A stretch of DNA of 64,000 nucleotides from Dickeya lacustris (GTDB lineage: Bacteria > Pseudomonadota > Gammaproteobacteria > Enterobacterales > Enterobacteriaceae), in assembly GCF_029635795.1 (NCBI RefSeq), contig NZ_CP114280.1, positions 3,782,001 to 3,846,000 on the forward strand, in the 5' to 3' direction. Shown here in pieces: positions 1-9,851 of the stretch. A model generated the notes under the pieces. That model saw only the letters and a list, made by a program, of their open reading frames with translations. It was not told where the DNA came from and made no database searches. How positions within the stretch are numbered: position 1 is the first letter of the stretch; each line of letters opens with the position of its first letter. A program made the position numbers and the translations under genes.

Positions 1-744
1 CATCGATGAGGTGTTTGCCGCCGTATTTTGGATTATTTGGTTAACATAAAGCAGCAGGTTTTCCGTTGATGTGTGGAAACCTTCGCGTTCCATGACCTGT
101 GCGACTTCCTGACACAGCCGCTGAATTTGCTCGCCGTAGCGCTGCAATTCGCCATTGGTACATTCATAGAGCACCGTCAGCGGATTGATAACACAATTTG
201 CCGCCAGTTTTTGCCAGCAGGTGGCGGTAATGCGATTGTGCCAGGCGACATCCGGCAACGCCTGATGCAGAATTTCAGCCAGTTGGCTCTGGCTCTCCGG
301 TGGGTGGCGCGATGGTGAAAGCGTGCCGATATGTGTCACCCCGGCTGCAACATGCACAACGCCAGCGGCATCCCGGCGCGCAGCATGGGTGGTCACACCT
401 AATAGCAGTGGCTGGTTTAACGCGGGAAGCTCTTCCCAGGTTCCCATGCCGTTGTGCAGAAGGAGCACGGTGCAATCGCAAGTGAGGTGCGGAAGTAGCG
501 ATCGTAGAGCATCTGAAACCTGCCATGCTTTAAGCGTGACGAGAAGCAGCTCAGTTTGCGCCAGATGTTGGCTGTTATTGGCTTTCACGGTGAGGCTGCA
601 AGGCTCGCCGTTGAGCGTCGTAACCTGAATCTGGCAATTCGCTTGCGGAATACGCAGCCACGCCTGAACATCATGCCCTTGCTGGTGTAACGCATTGAGC
701 CAAAGCTGGCCGATAGCCCCGCAGCCAAGAACGGTTATTTTCAT
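1..744 (-). CDS. panE: 2-dehydropantoate 2-reductase, C-terminus outside the window
   Basis: Partial gene: the start is inside the window and the last part of the coding sequence runs off the left edge; 248 codons are present. PanE (ApbA) reduces 2-dehydropantoate to pantoate with NADPH in the cytoplasm, for pantothenate and coenzyme A synthesis. The N-terminus reads MKITVLGCGAIGQLW, a Rossmann dinucleotide-binding glycine motif. The conserved block NGMGTWEEL and the region around CWQKLAANCVINPLT carry the family's substrate-site Lys and Asn. The reading was made by translating the reverse strand from the ATG at 744 to the edge with no stop. Residues align along the whole length with E. coli PanE, whose length is about 303. 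It is divergent from yajQ, as in E. coli. Confidence 0.95.
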   Translation of the reverse strand, partial: MKITVLGCGAIGQLWLNALHQQGHDVQAWLRIPQANCQIQVTTLNGEPCSLTVKANNSQHLAQTELLLVTLKAWQVSDALRSLLPHLTCDCTVLLLHNGMGTWEELPALNQPLLLGVTTHAARRDAAGVVHVAAGVTHIGTLSPSRHPPESQSQLAEILHQALPDVAWHNRITATCWQKLAANCVINPLTVLYECTNGELQRYGEQIQRLCQEVAQVMEREGFHTSTENLLLYVNQIIQNTAANTSSM

Positions 745-910
745 CCATAATGTCCTTTGTTATGAGCGCTCGTCTCATCTCTCTGACTTATCATAAAGTA
801 TTACGCCGCCGTCTGCCCGCAGCGAATGATGCGCACTCAACTGCAACAGGCGTTTTGCTTATTTAAGGCAAGCGGTTATGATGCACGCCATATTGTCAGG
901 AGGAGAAATT

Positions 911-1402
911 ATGCCATCGTTCGATATTGTTTCGGAAATCGATATGCAGGAAGTGCGTAACGCAGTAGAGAATGCGAGCCGTGAACTGGGTACACGGTGG
1001 GATTTTCGCAATGTGCCAGCAAGCTTTGATTTAAATGAAAAAGCGCAAACCATCAAAGCGACCTGCGAGTCAGATTTTCAGGTTAAGCAATTAATTGAAA
1101 TTCTTCGTGAAAAACTGGCAAAACGCGGTATTGAGGGCAATTCGCTGGATATTCCCGAAGAGATGGAGCATAGCGGTAAAAACTACAGCATTGAGGCGAA
1201 GCTCAAGCAAGGTATTGAGGCCTCGCTGTCCAAGAAAATCGTCAAGCTCATCAAAGATAGTAAGCTGAAAGTTCAGGTTCAGGTTCAGGGTGAGCAGTTA
1301 CGGGTGACGGGAAAATCTCGTGATGACCTGCAAGGCGTGATGGCGTTGATTCGTGGCGCTAATCTTGGCCAACCTTTCCAGTTTAATAACTTCCGCGATT
1401 AA
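911..1402 (+). CDS. yajQ: YajQ family nucleotide-binding protein
   Basis: A 163-residue cytoplasmic protein of the YajQ/DUF520 family, the same length as in E. coli. Family members bind nucleotides, and some bind cyclic di-GMP and act as transcription co-regulators (known for Xanthomonas); the role here is not shown by sequence. The fold is two ferredoxin-like domains. The start at 911 was preferred over an upstream in-frame ATG at 878 because [18 protein letters not shown] matches the family N-terminus and an AGGAGG-like ribosome binding site sits just before it. The C-terminus [11 protein letters not shown] is typical. A short run of the codons for VQVQVQ (near 1269-1289) gives a small in-frame DNA repeat. 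Confidence 0.96.
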   Translation: MPSFDIVSEIDMQEVRNAVENASRELGTRWDFRNVPASFDLNEKAQTIKATCESDFQVKQLIEILREKLAKRGIEGNSLDIPEEMEHSGKNYSIEAKLKQGIEASLSKKIVKLIKDSKLKVQVQVQGEQLRVTGKSRDDLQGVMALIRGANLGQPFQFNNFRD

Positions 1403-1451
1403 CGCTCTTGGTGATGGAGTGACGACTACCGTCATCTATCGTTATGGCCCA

Positions 1452-1483
1452 ATCACTCAGGCGCCGGTGGGTGCCTGAGTGAT
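1452..1483. terminator. Perfect hairpin between convergent yajQ and yajR
   Basis: ATCACTCAGGC at 1452-1462 pairs perfectly with GCCTGAGTGAT at 1473-1483 around a 10-nt loop. It lies between two convergent genes, so it may end transcription from both sides, but neither side has a strong T-run. Confidence 0.55.
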
Positions 1484-1495
1484 AACGCGCCAGAA

Positions 1496-2866
1496 TCAAC
1501 CGTATTGGTTAACCCAATGTTCAAGCTGCTGTCTGTTGGTCTGTTTACGGTCGATTTTGACGTAAGCGCTACGCTCTTCAGGCGCAATCACTACATCGGC
1601 GACGCCGGGATAATTTTGTAATTTATCGCCCAGAGAAGGGTCTTGTAGGGCATTGTTCGGCAGTGTAATGCGCAGGCTGCTCAGGTAAGGGGGCTCTTGC
1701 ATTGTCAGGCTGAGTAGTAACCAGGCAATGGCGAGCAGGCATCCTGCACCGAAGACGGCACTGGCGCCATGCCAATCATAGAGTGCGCCACCGAGGCTAC
1801 CGCCTATCGCGACACCCAAAAACTGCGTAGTAGAGTAAATCCCCATGGCTGTGCCTTTATAACCGGCGGGAGATTCTTTGCTGATGAGTGAGGGTAATAA
1901 TGCTTCCATAATATTAAAGCCGAGGAAAAACAGCTGAATACCAATAAAGAGCGGCCATAATCCGTGATTGCCTGCCTGGAGTAAAATGAACTCCGCCACA
2001 ATCAGGAGTGTTACGCAGCAGATAAACACCTGCTTCATTCGGCGTTTCATCTCGGCATAAATCACGAAAGGAACTACACCGGCAAACGAAACCAGCATTG
2101 TGACCAGATACACTTTCCAGTGATGTTGGGCTGCAAGTCCGGCTTGCTCCATTACCCGAGGCAGCGCGACAAAACTCGCCATCAGCAAAATATGCAGGCA
2201 CATAATGCTCAGGTTGAGTTTGAGTAGTCGGCTATTGGCAAGCACTTTATTCAGACTGCCGCGCACAATAGCCGATTCCCGATTAAGCACATGTGTGGGC
2301 GATGAAGGGATGACCAACAGCGTGATGGCGATGGCGACCAGCGCCAGCGCAGCGATGCCCCAGAAGAGCGCTTGTAAACCAAATGCATGGGTAATGACCG
2401 GCCCTAATACCATGGCAATGGCGAAGGTGATACCGAAACTGACGCCGATAAAGGCCATCGCTTTAGTCCGGTTCTGCTCGCGAGTCAGATCGGATAACAG
2501 CGCCATAACAGCGGCGGAGATTGCTCCCGCGCCTTGTAGTGCTCTTCCCAAAATGATGCCCCAGATATTCTCGCTGAGGGCTGCAATAACACTGCCCAGC
2601 ACGAATATCAGTAGCCCACCAACGATAAGCGGTTTACGCCCGATGCGATCGGACATCAGGCCAAATGGGATTTGAAATATTGCCTGCATCAGGCCGTAAA
2701 TACCGATGGCAATACCAATTAACGATTCGCTGGCACCCTGCAAAGCCATGCCGTAGGTTGTCAGTACGGGCAATACCATGAACATGCCCAGCATACGCAG
2801 TGAGAAGATCAGGCCAAGTCCCCATGTTGCCCGTCGCTCTATGGGGGTCATTTGATTGTCGTTCAT
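1496..2866 (-). CDS. yajR: Major facilitator superfamily transporter YajR
   Basis: A 456-residue inner-membrane MFS drug/H+ antiporter-type protein, matching E. coli YajR (454). About twelve hydrophobic segments are visible. The family signature appears as DRIGRKPLIVGG in the loop after the second segment, and YajR motif-A residues are present. After the last membrane segment a soluble C-terminal domain of about 65 residues (SSLRITLPNN to the end) corresponds to the ferredoxin-like YAM domain known from the E. coli structure. The physiological substrate is unknown in the family. The ATG at 2866 follows an AGGT ribosome binding site. It lies downstream of cyoE on the same strand, separated by a terminator. 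Confidence 0.95.
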   Translation of the reverse strand: MNDNQMTPIERRATWGLGLIFSLRMLGMFMVLPVLTTYGMALQGASESLIGIAIGIYGLMQAIFQIPFGLMSDRIGRKPLIVGGLLIFVLGSVIAALSENIWGIILGRALQGAGAISAAVMALLSDLTREQNRTKAMAFIGVSFGITFAIAMVLGPVITHAFGLQALFWGIAALALVAIAITLLVIPSSPTHVLNRESAIVRGSLNKVLANSRLLKLNLSIMCLHILLMASFVALPRVMEQAGLAAQHHWKVYLVTMLVSFAGVVPFVIYAEMKRRMKQVFICCVTLLIVAEFILLQAGNHGLWPLFIGIQLFFLGFNIMEALLPSLISKESPAGYKGTAMGIYSTTQFLGVAIGGSLGGALYDWHGASAVFGAGCLLAIAWLLLSLTMQEPPYLSSLRITLPNNALQDPSLGDKLQNYPGVADVVIAPEERSAYVKIDRKQTNRQQLEHWVNQYG

Positions 2867-2963
2867 GATTACCTCGGGTGTGTCATTGCGGCTATTTTAG
2901 TGTTCGAGTCAAAAGCCGTAAATGACAGCTTTGTTTCTGTATTTGGCAAAGTGGGGCAGGGGA

Positions 2964-2996
2964 AAGAAAAACAGGCGGGAATCCCCACCTGTTTTA
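2964..2996 (-). terminator. Terminator of the cyoABCDE operon
   Basis: On the reverse strand AACAGGTGGG and CCCGCCTGTT form a 10-bp stem (one G-U pair) with loop GATT, followed by a T-rich tract. It lies just after the cyoE stop codon and before yajR. Confidence 0.75.
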
Positions 2997-3017
2997 GAGA
3001 AGACGGTAATACATCAA

Positions 3018-3911
3018 TCAGTGTAAATAAGTCAGCAGTGTGTCCTGCGCTGGTGCCATGAAATCGACCGACATCATGAAGCTCAGTGAGGTGATGGCCA
3101 CAATAGAAAAGAGAAACAGTTTTTTGGCCCAGACGCGGTCATCATTCGGGTTTTTATAACCTGAAAGCGCCATGCCCAACCACCACACGCTCACCGCTGC
3201 TGCAACGACCAGGTATTTGTAACCAGCGTACCCACCGAGTGATAACATTAACGTCGCAATCATAAATGCCAGGATATACAACGTAATGTGGTGCTTGGCG
3301 ACGGAGATTCCCTTCACCACCGGTAAGACCGGGATGTTGGCAGCCTGATAATCCTTGAAACGGAAAATCGCAATCGCATACGAATGCGGCATTTGCCACA
3401 GGCTGAAAATCAACAGCAGAATGAGTGCGCCGGCATCAAACTGGTTACTGACCGCGCAGTAACCAATAACCGGCGGTGCCGCGCCAGACAGACTGCCAAT
3501 CAGCGTGCCATAAACAGAATGACGCTTCATATACAGACTGTAGACGCCGACATACACCACAAACCCCATAACGGCCAGCCACATAGCCAACGGGTTCGCT
3601 GCCAGATACAGCAACACAAAGCCAGCAATACCCAGCAAAGAGGCGTAAATAAGGGTGTTTCTCACGGGAATCAGCCCTTTTACCAAAACCCGATTTTTGG
3701 TGCGCTCCATTTTTTTGTCGATGTCGCGATCGATAACGTTGTTAAAGACGCAACCCGATGCCACAACCAGCGACACGCCAATGAGTGTCGCGACAAACAG
3801 TGGATAATGGATAGTGCCTTTGGCTGCCAGCAAGAATCCACCCACAACGGAAATCAGGTTCCCAAAAATAATGCCGGGTTTTGTGACCTGTAGGTATTGC
3901 TTAATCATCAT
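3018..3911 (-). CDS. cyoE: Protoheme IX farnesyltransferase (heme O synthase)
   Basis: 297 residues, against 296 in E. coli. CyoE is an inner-membrane UbiA-type prenyltransferase that adds a farnesyl group to heme B to give heme O, the cofactor of the cytochrome bo3 oxidase encoded just upstream. The prenyltransferase Asp-rich motif is seen in [18 protein letters not shown] (about residues 57-75), and the second conserved loop in [19 protein letters not shown]. Multiple membrane segments are present. It is the last gene of the cyo operon, 13 bp after cyoD, which suits co-expression of the cofactor enzyme with the apo-oxidase. Confidence 0.98.
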   Translation of the reverse strand: MMIKQYLQVTKPGIIFGNLISVVGGFLLAAKGTIHYPLFVATLIGVSLVVASGCVFNNVIDRDIDKKMERTKNRVLVKGLIPVRNTLIYASLLGIAGFVLLYLAANPLAMWLAVMGFVVYVGVYSLYMKRHSVYGTLIGSLSGAAPPVIGYCAVSNQFDAGALILLLIFSLWQMPHSYAIAIFRFKDYQAANIPVLPVVKGISVAKHHITLYILAFMIATLMLSLGGYAGYKYLVVAAAVSVWWLGMALSGYKNPNDDRVWAKKLFLFSIVAITSLSFMMSVDFMAPAQDTLLTYLH

Positions 3912-3924
3912 GTCAAAGGCTCGG

Positions 3925-4257
3925 TTACTGAATCATCATGTTGTGGTGCGCATTGAGCATGATCCACAGGGATCCTACCACCACAATGGCGATAATCAGG
4001 GCGGTAAACACAATAGCCACCACATTCCAGCGTTCTTCCGACGACGTATTGAGGTGCAGGAAGTACACCAGATGAACCAGAATCTGAACGACGGCGCAGC
4101 CCAGAACAGTCAGCAAAATAGCGCTATGGGATGCGGAGCCGTTCATCACCAGTCCAAACGGAATTACCGTCAGAATGATGGACAGGATGAAACCTATCAA
4201 ATAGGACTTCACGCTACCATGGCTGGCGCCAGCATGATCGTGTGTGGAATGACTCAT
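3925..4257 (-). CDS. cyoD: Cytochrome bo3 ubiquinol oxidase subunit IV
   Basis: A 110-residue small membrane subunit of the bo3 quinol oxidase with three membrane helices after a His-rich N-terminus ([19 protein letters not shown]). An in-frame start further upstream at 4296 was rejected because it lies inside cyoC. The ATG at 4257 overlaps the cyoC stop codon as TAATG, a sign of translational coupling. Subunit IV helps assembly and stability of the oxidase around subunit I. Confidence 0.97.
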   Translation of the reverse strand: MSHSTHDHAGASHGSVKSYLIGFILSIILTVIPFGLVMNGSASHSAILLTVLGCAVVQILVHLVYFLHLNTSSEERWNVVAIVFTALIIAIVVVGSLWIMLNAHHNMMIQ

Positions 4258-4868
4258 TACATCGCCCCCATCAGGTAAACAACAGTGAAGACACAAATCC
4301 AGACCACATCAAGGAAGTGCCAGAACAGGCTCAGACACATCAGACGCGTTCTGTTGGTTGATGTCAGGCCAAATTTAGATACCTGAATCATCATGACCAC
4401 AATCCAGATAAGACCTGAGCTCACATGGATACCGTGGGTGCCGACCAGAGCAAAAAAGGACGACAGGAATGCACTGCGATCCGGCCCAAATCCTTCAGCT
4501 ATCAGGTGATGGAATTCATAGATTTCCATACCGATAAACACCAGACCGAAGAGAAACGTCAGGCCCAGCCAGGCGTTCACCTGCCCTTTGTTATCCTTGT
4601 TCATGGCAATCATCGCCATGCCGTAAGTAATACTACTAAACAGCAGGGCGAAGGTTTCCACTAACACGAATTTCAGGTCGAACAGATCCTTACCCGTTGG
4701 GCCGCCAGCGGTGCCATTGACCAGAACGGAGTAAGTTGCAAACAGCATCCCGAACAGGATGCAGTCGCTCATCAGGTAAATCCAGAACCCGAAGACTTTA
4801 TTGGCTCCGGTGTCGTGGTGCCCATGCTCTGCATGGGCTGCATTGTGATTAGTCAGAGTAGTGGACAT
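4257..4868 (-). CDS. cyoC: Cytochrome bo3 ubiquinol oxidase subunit III
   Basis: 203 residues (E. coli 204). It is a heme-copper oxidase subunit III with five hydrophobic helices and the family blocks [19 protein letters not shown] and [16 protein letters not shown]. The N-terminus is His-rich. It overlaps cyoB (TAATG at 4868) and cyoD (TAATG at 4257) by one base each, so the three subunits appear translationally coupled. It does not carry redox centres; it stabilises the complex in the cytoplasmic membrane. Confidence 0.98.
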   Translation of the reverse strand: MSTTLTNHNAAHAEHGHHDTGANKVFGFWIYLMSDCILFGMLFATYSVLVNGTAGGPTGKDLFDLKFVLVETFALLFSSITYGMAMIAMNKDNKGQVNAWLGLTFLFGLVFIGMEIYEFHHLIAEGFGPDRSAFLSSFFALVGTHGIHVSSGLIWIVVMMIQVSKFGLTSTNRTRLMCLSLFWHFLDVVWICVFTVVYLMGAM

Positions 4869-6850
4869 TATTTCACGCCTGCTTTACTGAGTTTCTCGAA
4901 GTTTTGATTTTCGATGTTTTCGACGTCTTTAACCGGTACGTAATAATCTACGTCCTGGTTGAAGCTGTGAATTATCCAGGTCGCAACCATGCCCACAAAA
5001 CCGATAATGGCCAGCCACCAGATGTACCAAATCATCGCAAAACCAAACACCAGACTGAAAGCAGAGATAATGACGCCCGCACCTGTATTTCTCGGCATAT
5101 GAATTTCTTCATAGCTAGCAGGTTTACGATAGGCTTCACCTTTCTCTTTCATCTCCCAGAATGCATCACGTTCATGAACATGCGGTACGATAGCAAAGTT
5201 GTAAAACGGCGGTGGAGAGGACGTTGACCACTCCAGTGTACGGGCATCCCAAGGATCGCCGGTCAGGTCAAGGTTCTCATGGCGATCGCGGATACTAACC
5301 GCAAACTGGATCACCTGGCAGAGAACACCCATGGCAATCAGTGCTGCACCGATAGAAGCGACAACCAGCAACGTATGGAATTCCGGGTTTATCTGCTGGC
5401 TAAGACGACGAGTCATGCCCATAAAGCCGAGTGCATACAACGGCATGAACGCAACAAAGAAGCCGATGAGCCAGAACCAGAAAGCGCGTTTACCCCAGGT
5501 TTCATTGAGTTTGAAACCAAATGCTTTCGGGAACCAGTAGGTAATACCGGCAAAGCAGCCGAATACAACACCACCGATGATAACGTTGTGGAAGTGGGCA
5601 ATAAGGAACAAGCTGTTGTGCAATACAAAGTTTGCGCCTGGTACGGCCAGCAGTACACCCGTCATGCCACCGATAGAGAAGGTGATGATGAAACCTGTGG
5701 TCCACAGCATGGCGGAGTGCGGCTGAATGCGGCCTTGATACATGGTGAACAGCCAGTTGAAAATTTTAACCCCGGTAGGGATTGAAATGATCATCGTGGC
5801 GATGCCGAAAAAGGCGTTAACGTTAGCGCCCGAACCCATCGTAAAGAAGTGGTGCAGCCAAACGATGAAGGACAGAACGGTAATCGCGATAGTTGCCCAC
5901 ACCAGTGACGTGTAACCAAACAGACGCTTTTTACAGAAGGTTGCCACGACTTCGGAGTAAACCCCGAAGATAGGTAACACCAGGATGTACACTTCTGGAT
6001 GGCCCCAGGCCCAAATCAGGTTGATGTACATCATCATGTTGCCACCCATATCATTGGTAAAGAAATGGGTGCCGAGATAGCGATCCAATGTCAGCAGGGC
6101 AATGGTGACTGTCAAAATTGGGAACGCTGCAATAATCAGAACGTTGGTACACAATGCCGTCCAGGTAAACACCGGCATTTTCATCAGTGTCATACCAGGA
6201 GCGCGCATTTTCAGAATGGTGGCGAAGAAGTTAACGCCAGTCAGCGTGGTACCGACACCGGAAATCTGGAGACTCCAAATCCAGTAGTCTACACCCACAC
6301 CAGGACTGTATTCCTTACCTGACAATGGCGGATAGGCGACCCAACCAGTCTGTGCGAACTCACCAAGCCCAAGTGACAGGTTGATAAGAATCACACCGAC
6401 AACAAACAGCCAGAAACTCAGTGAGTTCAGGAAGGGGAAGGCTACATCCCGCGCGCCAATTTGTAGCGGAACGGCCAGGTTCATCAAGCCGACAACAAAG
6501 GGGGTCGCCACGAAGAAAATCATGATGACGCCATGTGCGGTGAAGATCTGGTCATAGTGATGTGGGTTGAGGAAGCCCGCATCACCGGCTGATGCCAGTA
6601 CCTGCTGTCCACGCATCATCACGGCATCGGCGAAACCACGTATCATCATCACTAATCCGACGATGATATACATGATACCGATTCGTTTATGGTCAACAGA
6701 GGTGAACCACTCGCTCCACAGCCATTTCCACTTACCGAAATAGGTAATTGCCGCCAGTAGCGCTAATCCACCTAAAATGATTGTCGCCACCGTAACCATG
6801 ATAATAGGTTCATGGTAGGGGATCGCATCAAGAGTTAATTTTCCGAACAT
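4868..6850 (-). CDS. cyoB: Cytochrome bo3 ubiquinol oxidase subunit I
   Basis: The 660-residue catalytic subunit (E. coli 663) reduces oxygen to water with electrons from ubiquinol and pumps protons. It holds low-spin heme b, high-spin heme o3 and CuB. Metal-binding motifs are intact: [14 protein letters not shown] with the CuB His cross-linked to Tyr, WLHHFFTMG with the two other CuB His residues, and [16 protein letters not shown] with the heme ligands. About fifteen membrane segments are present. The start at 6850 follows an AGGGA site, 21 bp after cyoA. Presence of the bo3 oxidase indicates growth at high oxygen; regulation by ArcA and Fnr is known in E. coli, but sites were not clearly seen here. 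Confidence 0.99.
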   Translation of the reverse strand: MFGKLTLDAIPYHEPIIMVTVATIILGGLALLAAITYFGKWKWLWSEWFTSVDHKRIGIMYIIVGLVMMIRGFADAVMMRGQQVLASAGDAGFLNPHHYDQIFTAHGVIMIFFVATPFVVGLMNLAVPLQIGARDVAFPFLNSLSFWLFVVGVILINLSLGLGEFAQTGWVAYPPLSGKEYSPGVGVDYWIWSLQISGVGTTLTGVNFFATILKMRAPGMTLMKMPVFTWTALCTNVLIIAAFPILTVTIALLTLDRYLGTHFFTNDMGGNMMMYINLIWAWGHPEVYILVLPIFGVYSEVVATFCKKRLFGYTSLVWATIAITVLSFIVWLHHFFTMGSGANVNAFFGIATMIISIPTGVKIFNWLFTMYQGRIQPHSAMLWTTGFIITFSIGGMTGVLLAVPGANFVLHNSLFLIAHFHNVIIGGVVFGCFAGITYWFPKAFGFKLNETWGKRAFWFWLIGFFVAFMPLYALGFMGMTRRLSQQINPEFHTLLVVASIGAALIAMGVLCQVIQFAVSIRDRHENLDLTGDPWDARTLEWSTSSPPPFYNFAIVPHVHERDAFWEMKEKGEAYRKPASYEEIHMPRNTGAGVIISAFSLVFGFAMIWYIWWLAIIGFVGMVATWIIHSFNQDVDYYVPVKDVENIENQNFEKLSKAGVK

Positions 6851-6871
6851 CGTATTATCCCTCGACTCCTT

Positions 6872-7864
6872 TTAATGAGAGGAGTGCTCGCTCATGTTCA
6901 TGCCTTGGTGATTTTTGGAATCATCGGAAGAGTGTTGCATAGGCATACCACTGTGGTTCTGCATGCTACCTTCTTGTTTCGATTCGCCTTCACCATGTGA
7001 CATGTGCATGTCATTGCCAATGAATTTGATAATGATCTGGCGGAACAGATCCGGTTTTACCTGTGAATAGTATTCGACCGGATGGTATTCGCTGGGTTTA
7101 GCCAGTTTTTCAAAGTCATCCATTGTGTTGAGTGTCCTGGAAGACTTACGTGCATTGTCAACCCATTGGTTAAATGCCTGCTGATCTGGTGTAGCGATAG
7201 CGGTAAATTTCATGCATGAGAAGCCACGACCGCTATAACCACCTGATATACCTTCATATTTTCCAGCTTCGTTGGCAATCAGATGCAATTGGGTTTGCAT
7301 ACCGGCCATAGCATAGATTTGACCACCGAGACGCGGGATAAAGAACGAGTTCATTACCGAGTCAGAGGTGATTTTGAAGTTCACCGGCGTATTGGCAGGG
7401 AATGCCAACTCATTCACTGTAGCGATACCGAGATCGGGGTAAATGAACAGCCATTTCCAGTCCAGCGACACCACTTCGACATTAATGGGTTTGACGCTGG
7501 AATCCAAAGGCTTGTAAGGGTCAAGCGAATGGGTCGTTTTCCAGGTGATCGTCCCCAGGATGAGGATAATGATGATGGGCACCGTCCAGACAACGGCTTC
7601 GATTTTATTAGAGTGCGACCAGTTTGGCGTGTACTTCGCTTTTTCATTGGAAGCTCTGTACTTCCATGCGAAAGCGATCGTCATAATGATCACCGGGATA
7701 ACAACGATCAGCATCAAACCTATTGCTGTCAGTATGAGTGAACGCTGTTCTAACCCGATTTGTCCTTTGGGATTCATTAATGCCATATCGCAACCGCTGA
7801 GAAGCAACGTGGTTGCAATTAAAGACAACATCCCAAAAATTTTATTGTATTTCCTGAGTCTCAT
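6872..7864 (-). CDS. cyoA: Cytochrome bo3 ubiquinol oxidase subunit II (lipoprotein)
   Basis: 330 residues, slightly longer than E. coli CyoA (315). A lipoprotein signal ends in LLLSGC near residue 25, followed by two membrane helices and a periplasmic cupredoxin-like domain (residues about 120-290) that has lost the CuA ligands, as expected for quinol oxidases. The C-terminal 45 residues are rich in Met and His (for example [30 protein letters not shown]), a longer version of the His/Met tail also seen in E. coli; metal binding by this tail is possible but unproven. First gene of the cyo operon. Confidence 0.98.
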   Translation of the reverse strand: MRLRKYNKIFGMLSLIATTLLLSGCDMALMNPKGQIGLEQRSLILTAIGLMLIVVIPVIIMTIAFAWKYRASNEKAKYTPNWSHSNKIEAVVWTVPIIIILILGTITWKTTHSLDPYKPLDSSVKPINVEVVSLDWKWLFIYPDLGIATVNELAFPANTPVNFKITSDSVMNSFFIPRLGGQIYAMAGMQTQLHLIANEAGKYEGISGGYSGRGFSCMKFTAIATPDQQAFNQWVDNARKSSRTLNTMDDFEKLAKPSEYHPVEYYSQVKPDLFRQIIIKFIGNDMHMSHGEGESKQEGSMQNHSGMPMQHSSDDSKNHQGMNMSEHSSH

Positions 7865-8324
7865 CTAGCGACCTCAATTACAATGGGCTCTATTGTCATT
7901 TCACGCGAGCGGGCATTTTACGGGAAGGTTACTGCACTGTAAACATGATTAAAGAGATGTCAGCCAGCCGTTTACAACTTTTGTCTGGCATGTCACATCT
8001 GAAATGTGATTTCAAAAATTACTTTTAAAAACAGTGAGTAAACTAACTAATAAAAGTATGTATCGCTTTTCGAAAATTACAAATTTTCTATGCACTATTT
8101 TATTTTTAATGTTTCTAAATTGTTTCTTTTTGGTTGTATAAAATAATAAGAATGAAGATATTGGTACGCCAGAATGAAATACACATTCTGTTGTAGCTGT
8201 GATTAGAATGAAAACAGTACGGTAAAGTGAATCACGGCTGGTGCCCGTCACGACGTTAGCCGGATTAGGCCAGCGCGTTTAGCAAAGCGCGATGAGTAAA
8301 GAGCAACCTGACTATCGTACTGTT
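7865..8324. other. AT-rich intergenic region with the presumed cyo promoter
   Basis: 460 bp without a convincing gene. The cyo operon must be driven from here on the reverse strand; a candidate is TTGTAA (7972-7977) and TTTAAT (about 7948-7953) spaced by about 18 bp. An inverted repeat TCACAT-N5-ATGTGA lies at 7993-8009. Bases 8010-8210 are strongly AT-rich. The right end (8211-8326) is bounded by an 11-bp inverted repeat described separately. Confidence 0.4.
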
Positions 8325-8326
8325 TT
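8211..8326. repeat. 116-bp segment bounded by an 11-bp perfect inverted repeat
   Basis: AAAACAGTACG at 8211-8221 is the exact reverse complement of CGTACTGTTTT at 8316-8326. The interior holds a smaller hairpin (CGCGTTT-AGC-AAAGCGCG with one bulged base) near 8267-8290. The right arm covers the ampG stop codon. It could be a small mobile element of MITE type, or a structured 3' end of the ampG message; no target-site duplication was seen. Confidence 0.35.
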
Positions 8327-9794
8327 AGCAGCGGCGTAGCGCGCAGTAATCAAGCAGGCTGCCGAGTAAGATGGCGGAGATTGCCAACAGCGCGCCGAGA
8401 CCCATCAGTACATCTTCAGGCATGGCTGAGGGGATAAAGCCGGAAGCTCGAAGAGCCCAACTCAACAGGCCAATAATAAACACCGCACTGCCGATAAAGA
8501 AAAGGCGTGAAGCCAACAGGTAAAGCCGAGGGAAGCTATTGCGTTGTAGAAAGCCTTGCGCTGATACAGGCATTTCCAATGTCCGCTGGCATAATTTCAG
8601 CAACAGCAGGCCAGGAATGGCAATCGCAATCGAGAACAGGTAAAACCACGACCAGTTATAGCGTTCGACAAACCAACCAGCTATCGGGCCCACGTACACT
8701 CTGCCAATAGCTGACAGCGCTGAAAGCAAAGCAAATTGTGTTGCGGAGAATGACTTATTACATAGCGTCATGAGCAGCGCGACGAAGGCGGCCGTTCCCA
8801 TACCTGCGCAAAGGTTTTCCAGAAAAACGACGCTTGCCATAGAAAGCAGGTTTTTTTCCGAGATGGCAAGAAACCAGTAGCCAGCGTTGGAGACGGCTTG
8901 TAACAGTCCGAAAATCATCAGTGCGCGAAATAGCGTCCAGCGTTGCATGAGCATGCCGCCGTAGAGCGCGCCGGCGATGGTCGCTAACAAGCCAAGTGTT
9001 TTGTTAACCAGCCCGACGTCACCTGCCTGAAAGCCGACGCCACGGATTAAAAAAGGCGTGCTGAGACTGGCAGCAAATGCGTCTCCCAGCTTATAGAGCA
9101 CAATCAGTAATAGGATGAGCCAGGCATTGTTGCGCTGAAAGAAGTCCTGCAGTGGTGCCATCACCGCTTCTTCCAGAGAGCGGGGCGAAGGCGCGTCAAT
9201 GGTGGGTTCCGGCGAGGAGAACGTGGCGAGTGTACATAGCAGCATGAAGAGTGCCATGAGCCAGTATGTCGCATGCCAGCCAAGGAATCGATCGGCAATC
9301 CAGAGCGCTAACCCGCCGGAGGCGAGCATCGCCAGACGGTAGCCAAGCACAGAAACAGCGGCTCCGCTTCCTCGCTCTTGAGGTGGCAGTAAGTCCGTTT
9401 TGTAGGCGTCAAAAACGATATCTTGTGATGCAGAACAAAATGCAATCAGAACGGCAAGTATCGCCAGCCACCACAGATGGCGAGAGGGGTCGAGCGTTCC
9501 TGTCACGGCAATAGTTACGACTAAAAGTAACTGTGTTATCAGCAGCCAACCGCGTCGTCTTCCCATAAACGGTGGCGTGTACCTGTCCATGAAAGGCGAC
9601 CAGATAAACTTGAAAACGTATGCCTGACCCACCAGTGAAAAGAAACCGATGGTTTTTAAATCCACATTTTCTACGGTCATCCATGCTTGCAGCGTGCCAG
9701 AGGTCAGGGCCAGCGGTAGGCCTGATGAAAACCCCAATATCAGTAAGATGAGATTATTTGGCGTATGGAAAAACGAGAAAAAGCGGGTAAACAT
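8325..9794 (-). CDS. ampG: Muropeptide permease AmpG
   Basis: 489 residues (E. coli 491). AmpG is an inner-membrane MFS permease that brings GlcNAc-anhydroMurNAc peptides from the periplasm into the cytoplasm for peptidoglycan recycling, and so feeds the signal for ampC beta-lactamase induction where AmpR exists. Blocks such as GFSSGLPLALTSGTLQAW, FMDRYTPPFMGRRRGW and [22 protein letters not shown] match the family. The start at 9794 (MFTRFFSFF) is preferred over 9848 because an AAGGA site lies 7-8 bp before it. It follows yajG by 57 bp on the same strand, as in E. coli. The stop codon lies in one arm of the inverted repeat at 8211-8326. Confidence 0.97.
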   Translation of the reverse strand: MFTRFFSFFHTPNNLILLILGFSSGLPLALTSGTLQAWMTVENVDLKTIGFFSLVGQAYVFKFIWSPFMDRYTPPFMGRRRGWLLITQLLLVVTIAVTGTLDPSRHLWWLAILAVLIAFCSASQDIVFDAYKTDLLPPQERGSGAAVSVLGYRLAMLASGGLALWIADRFLGWHATYWLMALFMLLCTLATFSSPEPTIDAPSPRSLEEAVMAPLQDFFQRNNAWLILLLIVLYKLGDAFAASLSTPFLIRGVGFQAGDVGLVNKTLGLLATIAGALYGGMLMQRWTLFRALMIFGLLQAVSNAGYWFLAISEKNLLSMASVVFLENLCAGMGTAAFVALLMTLCNKSFSATQFALLSALSAIGRVYVGPIAGWFVERYNWSWFYLFSIAIAIPGLLLLKLCQRTLEMPVSAQGFLQRNSFPRLYLLASRLFFIGSAVFIIGLLSWALRASGFIPSAMPEDVLMGLGALLAISAILLGSLLDYCALRRC

Positions 9795-9851
9795 GCGAAA
9801 TCCTTTTTGCTTGCCCCACTGAGGAGGCAAGCGTGATGGAGCACTCATCCG

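Noticed and set aside
5279..5785. Open frame of 168 codons antisense to cyoB
   Set aside because: Shadow frame opposite a conserved coding sequence.
7993..8009. Inverted repeat TCACAT-N5-ATGTGA in the cyo upstream region, considered as a CRP site
   Set aside because: The half-sites are in the reverse order of the CRP consensus (TGTGA-N6-TCACA), so it is not a CRP box.
8012..8251. Reverse-strand open frame of 79 codons between cyoA and ampG
   Set aside because: It lies in AT-rich DNA, has no family resemblance and no good ribosome binding site; it also overlaps the inverted-repeat unit.
8211..8326. ERIC repeat
   Set aside because: Length is near that of an ERIC element, but the ends and core do not resemble the ERIC consensus.
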